Assembly (NCBI RefSeq): GCF_001747105.1
Contig: NZ_MDGQ01000005.1
Location: forward strand, 62,001-126,000
Source: Roseivirga misakiensis
Lineage (GTDB): Bacteria > Bacteroidota > Bacteroidia > Cytophagales > Cyclobacteriaceae
DNA: 64,000 nucleotides
Direction of reading: 5' to 3'
Part shown: positions 46,710 to 55,162 of the stretch, piece by piece
Layout of the letters: every line of letters begins with the position of its first letter
Position numbering within the stretch: the stretch's first letter is position 1
Made by a program: the position numbers and the translations under genes
Notes under the pieces: generated by a model
What the model was told of the DNA's origin: nothing
What the model saw: only the letters and a program-made list of their open reading frames with translations
Databases searched by the model: none

Positions 46710-48974
46710 CTATTCCACTATCCTTAGTTTGGCGAATGTGAGTAATAATGTCTTTTCGCCGAAGTCTTCGAAAATAACTTTGGCTTTTTTATTGGCTCCA
46801 GAAGTATCCATTTTGGATACTTTTCCAAAACCAAATTTCGGATGCTCCACTTTCATGCCTTCTTGAAGACCAGAAGTATCACTAGGTCTGAAGTCGGCCG
46901 ATGGCTTATGATACTGCAGTGGCTTCTTAGGTGCTGATTTTTTATTGGCCATCAAGTTCCTTGCAAAATTTGCATTAAAACCCGGAGGCCCATCATTTCT
47001 TCCAAGTTTTGGCTCTCTGCTGCCGTACCGAGTATTGACAAAAATGAAACTAGGGTCTACTTCTTCAATAAATCTACTAGGTTCACAATTGATCAACCTT
47101 CCATAGCGATAACGTGATAGAGCATAGGAGAAGTATAAATTTTCCTTGGCTCTTGTAATTGCCACATAAAAAAGTCTTCTCTCTTCCTCTAAGTCGTCGC
47201 GACTGCTCATCATCATTTGCGATGGAAAAAGGTCTTCTTCCAATCCAACGATAAACACGTTCTTGAATTCTAACCCTTTGGAAGAATGGATTGTCATTAG
47301 CGACACAAAATCCTTATTATCTGGATCTTCGTTATCCTGATCGGTCAATAGGGCTACATCCTGTAAGAAGGCACCGAGACTTTTATCTTCAACCTCGGGC
47401 GTTTCAACAAATTCCTTGATTGCGTTCAAAAGCTCTTGAACGTTTTCATATCGGTTAAGCCCTTCAACAGTCTTATCATCATAAAGCTCTTTGAGTAGGC
47501 CGGAGTTTTTGGCAATATGACTAGCAGTTTCGTAAGCATCTTTCGATTGAACGTAAATCTGGAAACTCTTAATGAGCGTTACGAAATCGTTGACAGCATT
47601 AGCAGCCCTTCCCGGCAGAAATGCATTTACATTGTTCAACACTTCCCATAGCGGAATGTCATGCTCGAAAGCTGCGACAACTATCTTTTCAACAGAAGTT
47701 GGGCCGATTCCACGTTTTGGAAGGTTAATGATTCTACGAAATGACTGTTCGTCAGCAGTATTCATGGCAAACCTCAGGTAAGCCATTAAATCTTTGATTT
47801 CTTTCCGCTGATAGAAAGACAAACCGCCATAAATCTTATAATGAATACCAGATTTCCTTAAAGATTCTTCAATTGCCCTAGATTGGCTATTCGTTCGATA
47901 GAGAATGGCGAAATCTTCGTTTTTATAGTTGTTTTGACTTTTCTGCTCAAAGATGGCAGAGGCCACGAACCGACCTTCTTCGTTATCAGAGATTGATTTG
48001 ATAAGGTCAATCCTATTCCCATCATTATTTGTTGTCCAAACCTTCTTTTTGATCTGACCTTTATTTCTGGCAATAACCGAGTTGGCAGCATTGACGATAT
48101 TCTGAGTCGATCTATAATTCTGCTCCAATTTGATCACTTTCAAATCTGGAAAGTCTTTCTCGAAATTCAGGATATTCTCAATATTGGCACCTCGGAAGGC
48201 ATAAATAGATTGCGCATCGTCACCAACCACCGCGATATTTTGGCTTACCGCTGAAAGCTTTTTAGTGATTAAGTATTGAGAAACGTTGGTGTCCTGAAAC
48301 TCGTCTACCAATACATATTTAAACCGATGTTGGTATTTGTTCAAGATATCTACATGATCTCTGAATAAGACGTTTGTTTGGAAGAGCAGGTCATCAAAGT
48401 CCATGGCATTAGCTTTGAAGCACCTTTGGGCATAAGTCTTATAAATACGCCCCATTTCTGGTTTCTGCGCCGTTTCGTCATCTGCAGCGTAGATTGGATT
48501 GTTTACATATTCTTGCCATGAAACTAACCTGTTTTTAGCGCTTGAAATACGGCTAAAAACTACATTCGGTTTGTAAACCTTATCATCTAGACCGAACTCT
48601 TTTACAATAGTCTTGATCAAAGACTTCGAGTCGTCGGCATCGTAAATTGTAAAATTGCTGGGGTAACCCAATCTGTCAGCTTCTGCTCGAAGAATTCTAG
48701 CAAAAACAGAGTGAAAAGTGCCCATCCATAAATTACGAGCATTACTTCCTACAACGGTGGCAATTCTCTCACGCATTTCTTTTGCCGCCTTATTGGTAAA
48801 GGTCAGCGCTAGAATGCTAAATGGATCGACACCTTTTTCCTTGATCAAATAAGCGATGCGATAAGTCAGCACACGCGTTTTACCAGACCCAGCACCGGCA
48901 ATAATCATTGCAGGTCCTTCGGTGTTGACTACACCTTCGTATTGGGGCTCGTTGAGTGATGCTAAGTAATCCAT
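46710..48974 (-). CDS. UvrD/PcrA-type superfamily 1 DNA helicase
   Basis: 754 residues. Motif I IIAGAGSGKTR, Ia FTNKAAKEMR, II VLVDEFQDTN, III GDDAQSIYAFRGA, IV LEQNYRST, V MTIHSSKGLEF and VI VAITRAKE are all present and in order. The C-terminus has a small basic Tudor-like part (EGMKVEHPKFGFGKV), as in PcrA. 3'-5' unwinding in repair and replication restart. Not coupled to its neighbours. Confidence 0.96.
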   Translation of the reverse strand: MDYLASLNEPQYEGVVNTEGPAMIIAGAGSGKTRVLTYRIAYLIKEKGVDPFSILALTFTNKAAKEMRERIATVVGSNARNLWMGTFHSVFARILRAEADRLGYPSNFTIYDADDSKSLIKTIVKEFGLDDKVYKPNVVFSRISSAKNRLVSWQEYVNNPIYAADDETAQKPEMGRIYKTYAQRCFKANAMDFDDLLFQTNVLFRDHVDILNKYQHRFKYVLVDEFQDTNVSQYLITKKLSAVSQNIAVVGDDAQSIYAFRGANIENILNFEKDFPDLKVIKLEQNYRSTQNIVNAANSVIARNKGQIKKKVWTTNNDGNRIDLIKSISDNEEGRFVASAIFEQKSQNNYKNEDFAILYRTNSQSRAIEESLRKSGIHYKIYGGLSFYQRKEIKDLMAYLRFAMNTADEQSFRRIINLPKRGIGPTSVEKIVVAAFEHDIPLWEVLNNVNAFLPGRAANAVNDFVTLIKSFQIYVQSKDAYETASHIAKNSGLLKELYDDKTVEGLNRYENVQELLNAIKEFVETPEVEDKSLGAFLQDVALLTDQDNEDPDNKDFVSLMTIHSSKGLEFKNVFIVGLEEDLFPSQMMMSSRDDLEEERRLFYVAITRAKENLYFSYALSRYRYGRLINCEPSRFIEEVDPSFIFVNTRYGSREPKLGRNDGPPGFNANFARNLMANKKSAPKKPLQYHKPSADFRPSDTSGLQEGMKVEHPKFGFGKVSKMDTSGANKKAKVIFEDFGEKTLLLTFAKLRIVE

Positions 48975-49160
48975 GAAAAAGGGTGATTTCTATCTAAAGT
49001 CGATCTGTTTGCAAGATAAGACTTTCGACTCGGGAAACACTTAAAGTTACTGGGTCAGTTGAAAATAAAAGGTGCTTTTCAATTATTTCTTTCTTAGCTA
49101 CTTTCTCCAAGAAGTGTTCTAACTAATTAGAAATATCCCGTTATCCATACAGCGGACAAA

Positions 49161-49346
49161 CTACTTCTGTCTCTTCTTTCTGTTTTGATAATCATACCAT
49201 CCTGTAATGATGAATGTACCAAACAAGAATGCCATTAGATAATGTGCCCACCCTTGACTGTCAAATACAAACCATTCAGGGAAGAAGTAAAGCAAAATAT
49301 ATGTGAGAACCAAGAGCACCTGAATAATACGAAGAGGCTTGATCAC
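49161..49346 (-). CDS. Two-helix small membrane protein of the peptide operon
   Basis: 61 residues. Two hydrophobic segments (about 8-23 and 34-50) separated by a short loop with Trp residues, basic tail NRKKRQK. No homologue recognised. It starts 5 bases after the stop of the C39 exporter, so it is the last gene of that operon. Could be an accessory to export or immunity, or a bystander. Confidence 0.65.
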   Translation of the reverse strand: MIKPLRIIQVLLVLTYILLYFFPEWFVFDSQGWAHYLMAFLFGTFIITGWYDYQNRKKRQK

Positions 49347-49351
49347 AAATG

Positions 49352-51526
49352 TTAGTTTATTATAAGTTTAAGATTGTTTTCCCTATAAAAATCACTAAAA
49401 AAGTTTCCGTTTTTTAGTAATTCCGATGGAGAACCCGACTGACTTATGGTGTTATTTTCCAAAATGTAAATCTTGTCTGACTTAGCTGCCGTGGTTATTC
49501 TATGAGTTACCAAAAGAATAAGTTTTGACTCTTTCAGCTTTTTGAGAATTGTTAAAACAAACTGCTCAGTCTTTCGGTCCAAGGCAGATGTAGCCTCGTC
49601 GAGTAAAAGAATTTCAGGGTTTGACCACAAAGCTCTCGCAAGACCAACTAGCTGCTTTTGTCCTCCAGAAATATTTACACCTTCTTCACCTAAAATCGTC
49701 CCATAACTTTGTGGGAATTGATTGAAATATTCATCAAAACCATATTTCAACATAAATGCTTCTATTTTTTTGGGTTCAGCGTCAGACACCCCCAAAAGGA
49801 TATTATCAAGGAGGCTGCCATTGAATATCTTAATTTCTTGCGGGACGACTCCGATTTTGGATCGAATGGCCGTTGTATTAATTTCTGAATATTCTTGATT
49901 ATCAAGTTTTATGCAACCTCCCTCTTGCGTATAGAATTTTTGAAGAATCTGTATAAAAGTACTCTTGCCTCCTCCGCTCTCACCCAAAAGACAAACCGTT
50001 TTACCTTTTCTAAGTTCTAGATTGAACTCCTTTAATAATTGTTTTCTTCCTGGAAAACGGAAGCTTAAATTTTCAACCGTCAATGATTGAACTTCCTTGA
50101 TTTCTTGAAAGGTTATAGTAGGATTAAATTCTGGTTCGATTGATGTGAATTCATACATTCTGTCGAAAGCAATTTTAGCTTCTCTAATTTGGATATGTGC
50201 ATTCGTCATTCCTTCGATTGCGGGGAAAATCCCTCCCGCCATTGATGTTAGGGCTACCAATTCGCCAATTTGAAGTTTATTTCTTAGGACAAGGAACGAC
50301 GCAAAGGCCAAAATAGAAGTCATAGCCAGAACGCCCACTACTTGAGTAATAATTCCATATTTGAGGCCAATATATCCCAAGTGATAAACTTTGTTCTGAA
50401 AACGGCCATAAATAGATTCAGTTATTTTACTGAAAACAGACTCTTTTGTCTGGTTTTTGATGACCTCAATCCCTTGAATCGTATCTACATAATTACTTTC
50501 ATTCAAGGCATAAGACTGCATGACCTCTCTTTGCCCTGCTGTGATTGGGTTAATAAACTTCCAAATGACAAAGAGGTAAATGGGAATAAAGGACAAGAGC
50601 AACACACCTATTTCCCAAGAGTAAGTAAAGACAAAAACTATGGACGTTAAACCCAAAAGTAACTGAATCAAAGTATCTCCAAGTACAAAGCTGATGGTAC
50701 GTTGAATTCTGTTGGTATCATTCATTCGAGCAATTAACTCACCAGTCTTACGTGTATCAAAAAAGCGTTTAGGTAAATAAAGTAATGCGCTATAAAATTT
50801 TTTTATAATTCGATTATTAAAATCTTTTGACTGCCTAAGAATTATTAGTGTTCTTAAATAGAGCACACCAGACTTCGCAAGTAATAAAGTGGTAAGGAGT
50901 GTTAAGCCCAAAATAAGCCGCTCAGAATCTTGACTTGGTAGAATATCATCAATTAGCCGTTGTGAAAAAATAGCAGTACTTATGCCTAAAACTGATATAA
51001 TAATCCCCAAAAATGTGGCTATACCAAGGATGCCGTAGTCTTCTTTGACCAAGGAAAGGAGCCAATTCTTCTTTTTGCTTTTTTGTTCTTTTGAGCGTTT
51101 GAGCTTATTTGTAGGCTTAAGTAAGAGAAGTGCTTTTGATTTCCATATCTCTGTAAGATCTTGCTCAGTTAAATATTTAATCTTTTCTGCTGGATCACTG
51201 ATAAGAAATTTGCCATTTCGATATCCAAATAAGCAAATATAGTGTTGTAGTTCTTGATTAATAATTACATGTAATATGGCAGGGTTTTTAAGAGATTTTA
51301 GATCTTTTAACCTACCCTGAAAACCATCTGCCTTCAGTCCAATTTCATTTGCTGCTTGAAAAAGTCCTAACAGCGTCGTTCCTTCCTTGGTTGTACCACT
51401 GATTTCTCGAAGTCTTTCCAAACTAATCTCGGAATCAAAATATCGAAGAATGGTAGCAAGGCAAGCGACTCCGCAGTCCGATTGATCTCTTTGCTTTACA
51501 TGTTTAATTCGTATTTGGCTTATCAT
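49352..51526 (-). CDS. Peptidase C39-containing ABC exporter (PCAT type)
   Basis: 724 residues in three parts. C39 peptidase (1-135): Q12, catalytic C18 in QSDCGVAC, H95 and D111, all present. Six-helix membrane domain about 160-440. ATPase: Walker A GESGGGKS (515-522), signature NISGGQKQ (618-625), Walker B LLLDEATS (D643, E644), H675. Such exporters cut leaders after a double-glycine site and translocate the peptide. Two GG-type precursors lie upstream in the same operon. No HlyD-type adaptor gene is nearby. Starts 7 bases after the preceding stop. Confidence 0.95.
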   Translation of the reverse strand: MISQIRIKHVKQRDQSDCGVACLATILRYFDSEISLERLREISGTTKEGTTLLGLFQAANEIGLKADGFQGRLKDLKSLKNPAILHVIINQELQHYICLFGYRNGKFLISDPAEKIKYLTEQDLTEIWKSKALLLLKPTNKLKRSKEQKSKKKNWLLSLVKEDYGILGIATFLGIIISVLGISTAIFSQRLIDDILPSQDSERLILGLTLLTTLLLAKSGVLYLRTLIILRQSKDFNNRIIKKFYSALLYLPKRFFDTRKTGELIARMNDTNRIQRTISFVLGDTLIQLLLGLTSIVFVFTYSWEIGVLLLSFIPIYLFVIWKFINPITAGQREVMQSYALNESNYVDTIQGIEVIKNQTKESVFSKITESIYGRFQNKVYHLGYIGLKYGIITQVVGVLAMTSILAFASFLVLRNKLQIGELVALTSMAGGIFPAIEGMTNAHIQIREAKIAFDRMYEFTSIEPEFNPTITFQEIKEVQSLTVENLSFRFPGRKQLLKEFNLELRKGKTVCLLGESGGGKSTFIQILQKFYTQEGGCIKLDNQEYSEINTTAIRSKIGVVPQEIKIFNGSLLDNILLGVSDAEPKKIEAFMLKYGFDEYFNQFPQSYGTILGEEGVNISGGQKQLVGLARALWSNPEILLLDEATSALDRKTEQFVLTILKKLKESKLILLVTHRITTAAKSDKIYILENNTISQSGSPSELLKNGNFFSDFYRENNLKLIIN

Positions 51527-51533
51527 GAATTAC

Positions 51534-52433
51534 TCATTTCGAGACAATTAAACCTAATGACAGATTCACATTCCAGGTTTTTTTACCGATAAACAATTCG
51601 TTAAAATGGGCAAGGTGCCATTTGGCGTCATTTGTTTTCGTGAATGTTTTGTATTTCGATACTTTTTTATCGACCTTCCCTCGGAGGCCAATAGTATTCA
51701 TATCAACGTTGCCTTGCACCAATCTTCCCTTGGAATCAACAAATCCAATCAACTCAATACCTACATAAAAACCATTATCGGGTAACCTGAGTCCGTATTC
51801 ACTTACATCAATTGAATAATATTTTTGATTACTATCTGAAACAAAAAAGGTCTCTTTTACCTTACCAAATTCTTTGTCTGGAAACTCATTACCATGAGTG
51901 TATGTATAAAATTTTGGTCTAAGTATTAGATCATTATATTCGACCTTTTTTAGATTGAATAGCGGTATTTTTATCGATAAGACTCGACTGTTCTTAGGGT
52001 ACTCATCGTTAGGGATGAATAACACAATCTCCATTTTAGTGTTTATGTTGATAGTGAAATTTTTCTTCTTTGTGAGATTACCAATAGTCTCTTGTTTTTC
52101 GGCATTAGCGTTGACAACGAACGACCCTAAATTGACCTCTAGAGGTTCTAAGAGTAATGTGTCAGATATAATAGACTTTGCAAAAAAAATTGTACTGCTA
52201 TATGCGACGTGTTGAATTTTTATACTTTCAACAAATTCCACAGTAAAAATACCTGTTTCATTTGAGTAGGTAAAGTTCCCGTTATTGGCTTTGACTGTAG
52301 CATAAGATATTGGCTCTGAGTTTGTTTTATCTAGGAGTATGAAAGTTCTGCCTTGGGCAAACGTATCATTAGCCACAGATGACACAACCAGTAGAGCCAA
52401 TAAATTAAATTGTTTAAAAAAACATGCTGTCAT
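51534..52433 (-). CDS. Secreted protein with carboxypeptidase regulatory-like domain, in peptide operon
   Basis: 299 residues. The start at 52433 overlaps the upstream precursor stop as ATGA; an ATG at 52445 would add four residues. Signal peptide FNLLALLVVSSVANDTFA|QG. Residues 30-105 (FILLDKTNSEPISYATVKA, YSNETGIFTV, AYSSTIF) resemble a CarboxypepD-regulatory-like fold, common as extracellular beta-sandwich in Bacteroidota. The rest is beta-rich and ends LSLGLIVSK, without TonB-receptor barrel features. Role unknown; coupling to the precursor gene argues for a role in peptide export, presentation or immunity. Confidence 0.8.
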   Translation of the reverse strand: MTACFFKQFNLLALLVVSSVANDTFAQGRTFILLDKTNSEPISYATVKANNGNFTYSNETGIFTVEFVESIKIQHVAYSSTIFFAKSIISDTLLLEPLEVNLGSFVVNANAEKQETIGNLTKKKNFTININTKMEIVLFIPNDEYPKNSRVLSIKIPLFNLKKVEYNDLILRPKFYTYTHGNEFPDKEFGKVKETFFVSDSNQKYYSIDVSEYGLRLPDNGFYVGIELIGFVDSKGRLVQGNVDMNTIGLRGKVDKKVSKYKTFTKTNDAKWHLAHFNELFIGKKTWNVNLSLGLIVSK

Positions 52434-52627
52434 ACACGGATACATAATCCAATATCACTTTTGACCTCTGTTTTGGTACGAATGAAGAAAGCGTGATATG
52501 TTCTTGTGCAGGTTTTACCACATTGAAAAGGGCTGTACCAAACTACCTCTCCACATTCCCAATCAGTCCAGCCAAAAAACTTAGATCCACTGATGTTCTC
52601 CATAGATTTTAGACTTAATTCTTTCAT
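52430..52627 (-). CDS. Double-glycine-type precursor peptide A (GWTDW family)
   Basis: 65 residues. The 15-residue leader MKELSLKSMENISGS has the spacing of GG leaders (hydrophobic at -4, -7, -12; Gly-Ser at -2/-1). The predicted mature peptide of 50 residues starts KFFGWTDWEC and has Cys at positions 10, 21, 25 and 47, plus FFIR. It is homologous to peptide B encoded 1 base upstream. Leader cleavage by the C39 exporter is inference. No modification enzyme is nearby, so disulfides are the simplest crosslinks. Family not recognised. Confidence 0.82.
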   Translation of the reverse strand: MKELSLKSMENISGSKFFGWTDWECGEVVWYSPFQCGKTCTRTYHAFFIRTKTEVKSDIGLCIRV

Positions 52628-52628
52628 C

Positions 52629-52835
52629 TTAATTAACAGTTAATTCGTTCGCAATTTGTTCACAAGTTCCAGAATTGTATTCGTAGGAATCTCGGATAAA
52701 AAATGTAAAGTGTTTTCGGACGCAATTTGTCCAACACAGTCCATTGTTTGTAGTGCTCGTACACTTCCAATCAGTCCAGCCCCAAAATTTGCCACCTGTT
52801 AGATTCGATAACTGTTCACTCTTTAATTTTTGCAT
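52629..52835 (-). CDS. Double-glycine-type precursor peptide B (GWTDW family)
   Basis: 68 residues from the ATG at 52835; a longer frame to 52934 would overlap the preceding gene and hide the leader. Leader MQKLKSEQLSNLTGG is a canonical double-glycine leader (L at -4, L at -7, L at -12). The mature part, about 53 residues, begins KFWGWTDWKC with Cys at 10, 19, 23 and 43. Shared with peptide A: GWTDWxC, Cx3C, FFIR and a final Cys. Sits 11 bases after the membrane protein gene. Confidence 0.85.
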   Translation of the reverse strand: MQKLKSEQLSNLTGGKFWGWTDWKCTSTTNNGLCWTNCVRKHFTFFIRDSYEYNSGTCEQIANELTVN

Positions 52836-52846
52836 AATTATATAGT

Positions 52847-53476
52847 TTAATTGAAAATAAAATTTGATAAACTTAATATTGACACAATAAGTAATAGTAT
52901 GCCATAATAAGATAAGGCGATTGTTTTGAAGCATTGAAAAAATGAATGTTTCCCATTTTTATGAAGCCTAACTGCAAAGAGAATAATATATACTGCTTGA
53001 GTAATTGTAATGAACTTTAAGATGTCTCGTAGAGTAGGATTGATGGTTTTTTCTTTAAAAAACCATAGTAGTGATTGGAAATCATTGTTCTCAATCTCTG
53101 AGATATTCGGGTTAATGAATAAGATTTTTGTTGCAACAAGAACCATGTAGCTAAGAGGAAAGATAAAGTGAGATTCAAATGATGATTTGAGTACGTAGGC
53201 ACCTTTTAATTCTCGAAAGTATATAAAGTTACCGAGCCAAACTGATACGAATGAAAAGAGTATTATGGCCATCATGTAAGGAATCACCAGTAAATAGTTT
53301 ACCCATTCAGAATCTCTATCTTCTTTGATAAGATTCTCGATATTTTCTGGACTAAGAGAACTTGAAAACGACCGGAAATACATTTCATCTGAATACAGAT
53401 AGTTTAATTCAACATATATAGCTAAAGCATATATTGATAAATTGATTAGTAATAGAGTAACTAGGTGTTTCTTCAC
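52847..53476 (-). CDS. Five-helix membrane protein, candidate immunity protein
   Basis: 209 residues with about five membrane helices: near 4-24, 60-82, 105-123, 150-170 and 185-207. A soluble loop with EDRDSEW lies after the first helix. No family recognised. Located directly before the precursor genes and co-directional. In bacteriocin operons, small polytopic membrane proteins often confer immunity, but here that is only positional inference; a role in export is equally possible. AT-rich compared with flanking housekeeping genes. Confidence 0.75.
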   Translation of the reverse strand: MKKHLVTLLLINLSIYALAIYVELNYLYSDEMYFRSFSSSLSPENIENLIKEDRDSEWVNYLLVIPYMMAIILFSFVSVWLGNFIYFRELKGAYVLKSSFESHFIFPLSYMVLVATKILFINPNISEIENNDFQSLLWFFKEKTINPTLRDILKFITITQAVYIILFAVRLHKNGKHSFFQCFKTIALSYYGILLLIVSILSLSNFIFN

Positions 53477-53558
53477 TTGTGTCTCGTTGATTAACGAATG
53501 TATGAGCGGTGACTGAAATAAAATTGCAGTGACAAAAAAATGTTTAAAAAATTATAAA

Positions 53559-53792
53559 TTATACTTTCGTAAAGCCGTGATTCCATACTACAAGGTACTC
53601 GTAGCAGTAAGATCTAATAGAGTTATCGAAATAGATGGGAGCTCCCATTTCTTTCATTAAATCGATGGTATTATAGAATTGGCGTTCGCTTATATCGAGC
53701 TTTTCTGCGCACTCTCTTGCATTGCCTGTTGCTCCTAGTCTTATGAGTTGATCGAGCCTTTCTATTCTTTGTGTCTGTTTTAACATATGCAT
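53559..53792 (-). CDS. Small HTH regulator of the peptide operon
   Basis: 77 residues, with the start at 53792 (ATG at 53786 also possible). RIERLDQLIRLGATGNARECAEKLDISERQFYNTIDLMKEMGAPI reads as an HTH_11/DeoR-like winged helix (recognition helix ERQFYNTIDLM); the end SYCYEYLVVW replaces a longer effector domain. Similar small HTH proteins head double-glycine peptide loci in Bacteroidota (from memory). It is first in the direction of transcription, 82 bases before the membrane protein gene. Confidence 0.78.
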   Translation of the reverse strand: MHMLKQTQRIERLDQLIRLGATGNARECAEKLDISERQFYNTIDLMKEMGAPIYFDNSIRSYCYEYLVVWNHGFTKV

Positions 53793-53915
53793 CCAATATT
53801 AAATACAGCTCAGGATTTATAAAGGTAGGATTAAATAATTAATAAGTAATAGAATAAATGTTAAAAGTTATGTTTTGTAATTTACCTGAGGACAGGTATA
53901 ATGACTTTGTCACTG

Positions 53916-55010
53916 CTAAGGATGAATTACGTTCTTAAAGTACTCCTCATAATTCGAGATGGTATTTTCGATGTTAAAGGTCACTAGCGCAGTTTCTTTT
54001 CCATTAGTTTTAAGCATTTCCCGTAGTGCTTGATTATGCTTTAACTCAAGTACGTTTTCGGCTATTTTTTCAATGTCACCATCTTCAAAAAGGAGACCAT
54101 TGACACCATCTTCTATTAGGTCTAAATTACCAGCAAAAGCTGTGGCCGTAACGGGTACTTCTAGGGCCATGGACTCTAACAGCGCCTGAGAGAGGCCTTC
54201 CATAGTAGAAGCCAAAATATTAGCATCAAATAGTTTGTAGTAGTTCAATATTTCGGGAGAGTCGACATGGGCTTCAAAGTGGAGTTTATGATCTGTGGAA
54301 TATTGGCTGATAATCTCCTTCATTTCGGCTGTAGGTTCAATGCCACAGAAAATAACGGTGATGGGCTCTTTTATCAGCTTGAGAGCTTTAATAATCTGGA
54401 TTTGATTCTTAATCCTTGAAACACAACCTAAAACGAAGTCTTCATGCTGAAGCTTAAATTTCTTCTGTAAAGCAGATACGCGATCAATATCGATTTGATC
54501 ATATTTTTCGGTTGGAGTGCCATTATAAATAACGGCTATATTTTTCTCCTTGATACCAACCTTTATAAGACCCTCTTTTACTTGTTTGCCAACGGCCACG
54601 ATACCATCTGTATACCTATTATATAGTAGTAACTGCAATGGCCCGCCCATGCTCTTTGGCATTTGCCTTCTAGTATGTATGATTTTAACATCTAATCCAT
54701 AACGCCATTTGGCAAAAACACTCGTGTACCTGTCGTGGCTGGATTGAGGATTTATTAACTGAATACCATGATTCTGGACAGCATCTCTTATTTGGCGCCA
54801 GTTTTTAAGGTCAAACTTTCCTTTGAAAGTCATCGGGATTCTATTGACAGCGGACCCCTCCAGCAAGCTCCAAAGTAAGCTTTCTCGGCGTATACCAATA
54901 TGGATTTCATGTCCTCTTTCGGCCAAACCCTTCGCTAGGTAAGCGATCGAATTGGTAGACCCAGCAACATCACCTTGATAGGTGAGAAATAATATTTTGA
55001 GTGGATTCAA
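53916..55010 (-). CDS. GT4-family glycosyltransferase
   Basis: 364 residues from a TTG at 55010, which gives MNPLKILFLTYQGDVAGSTNS, the normal GT-B opening. The frame stays open to ATGs at 55115 and 55178, but those add an unconserved stretch and the latter overlaps the divergent sigma gene. The C-terminal half has VLGCVSRIKNQ, ILASTMEGLSQALLESMALE (seen as STMEGLSQALLESMAL) and the E-x7-E site with DGVNGLLFEDGD. Retaining GT4 enzymes use nucleotide sugars for lipopolysaccharide or capsule; the acceptor is unknown. Confidence 0.88.
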   Translation of the reverse strand: MNPLKILFLTYQGDVAGSTNSIAYLAKGLAERGHEIHIGIRRESLLWSLLEGSAVNRIPMTFKGKFDLKNWRQIRDAVQNHGIQLINPQSSHDRYTSVFAKWRYGLDVKIIHTRRQMPKSMGGPLQLLLYNRYTDGIVAVGKQVKEGLIKVGIKEKNIAVIYNGTPTEKYDQIDIDRVSALQKKFKLQHEDFVLGCVSRIKNQIQIIKALKLIKEPITVIFCGIEPTAEMKEIISQYSTDHKLHFEAHVDSPEILNYYKLFDANILASTMEGLSQALLESMALEVPVTATAFAGNLDLIEDGVNGLLFEDGDIEKIAENVLELKHNQALREMLKTNGKETALVTFNIENTISNYEEYFKNVIHP

Positions 55011-55162
55011 ATTTTTGATGATACAAAAAAGAATAAACGTGGGTTGATATACAAACTTGAGTAGCTTTGGGAACGAATTTGCCTCTATAAGGGTATTTTT
55101 TTGATGTATAAACATCGCCCTACGATTAGGGACTAGCTTATTTTTTTGACTAATTTTAAAAC

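Noticed and set aside
52836-52934. N-terminal extension of precursor B
   Set aside because: It overlaps the membrane protein gene and would bury the canonical leader; ATG at 52835 is far better.
49161-53792. Peptide operon as mobile element
   Set aside because: No integrase, transposase, direct repeats or tRNA target were seen at the edges; only base composition hints at transfer.
49161-53792. Lanthipeptide or radical-SAM RiPP
   Set aside because: No LanM, LanB, radical SAM, YcaO or similar enzyme is nearby; disulfides explain the cysteines.
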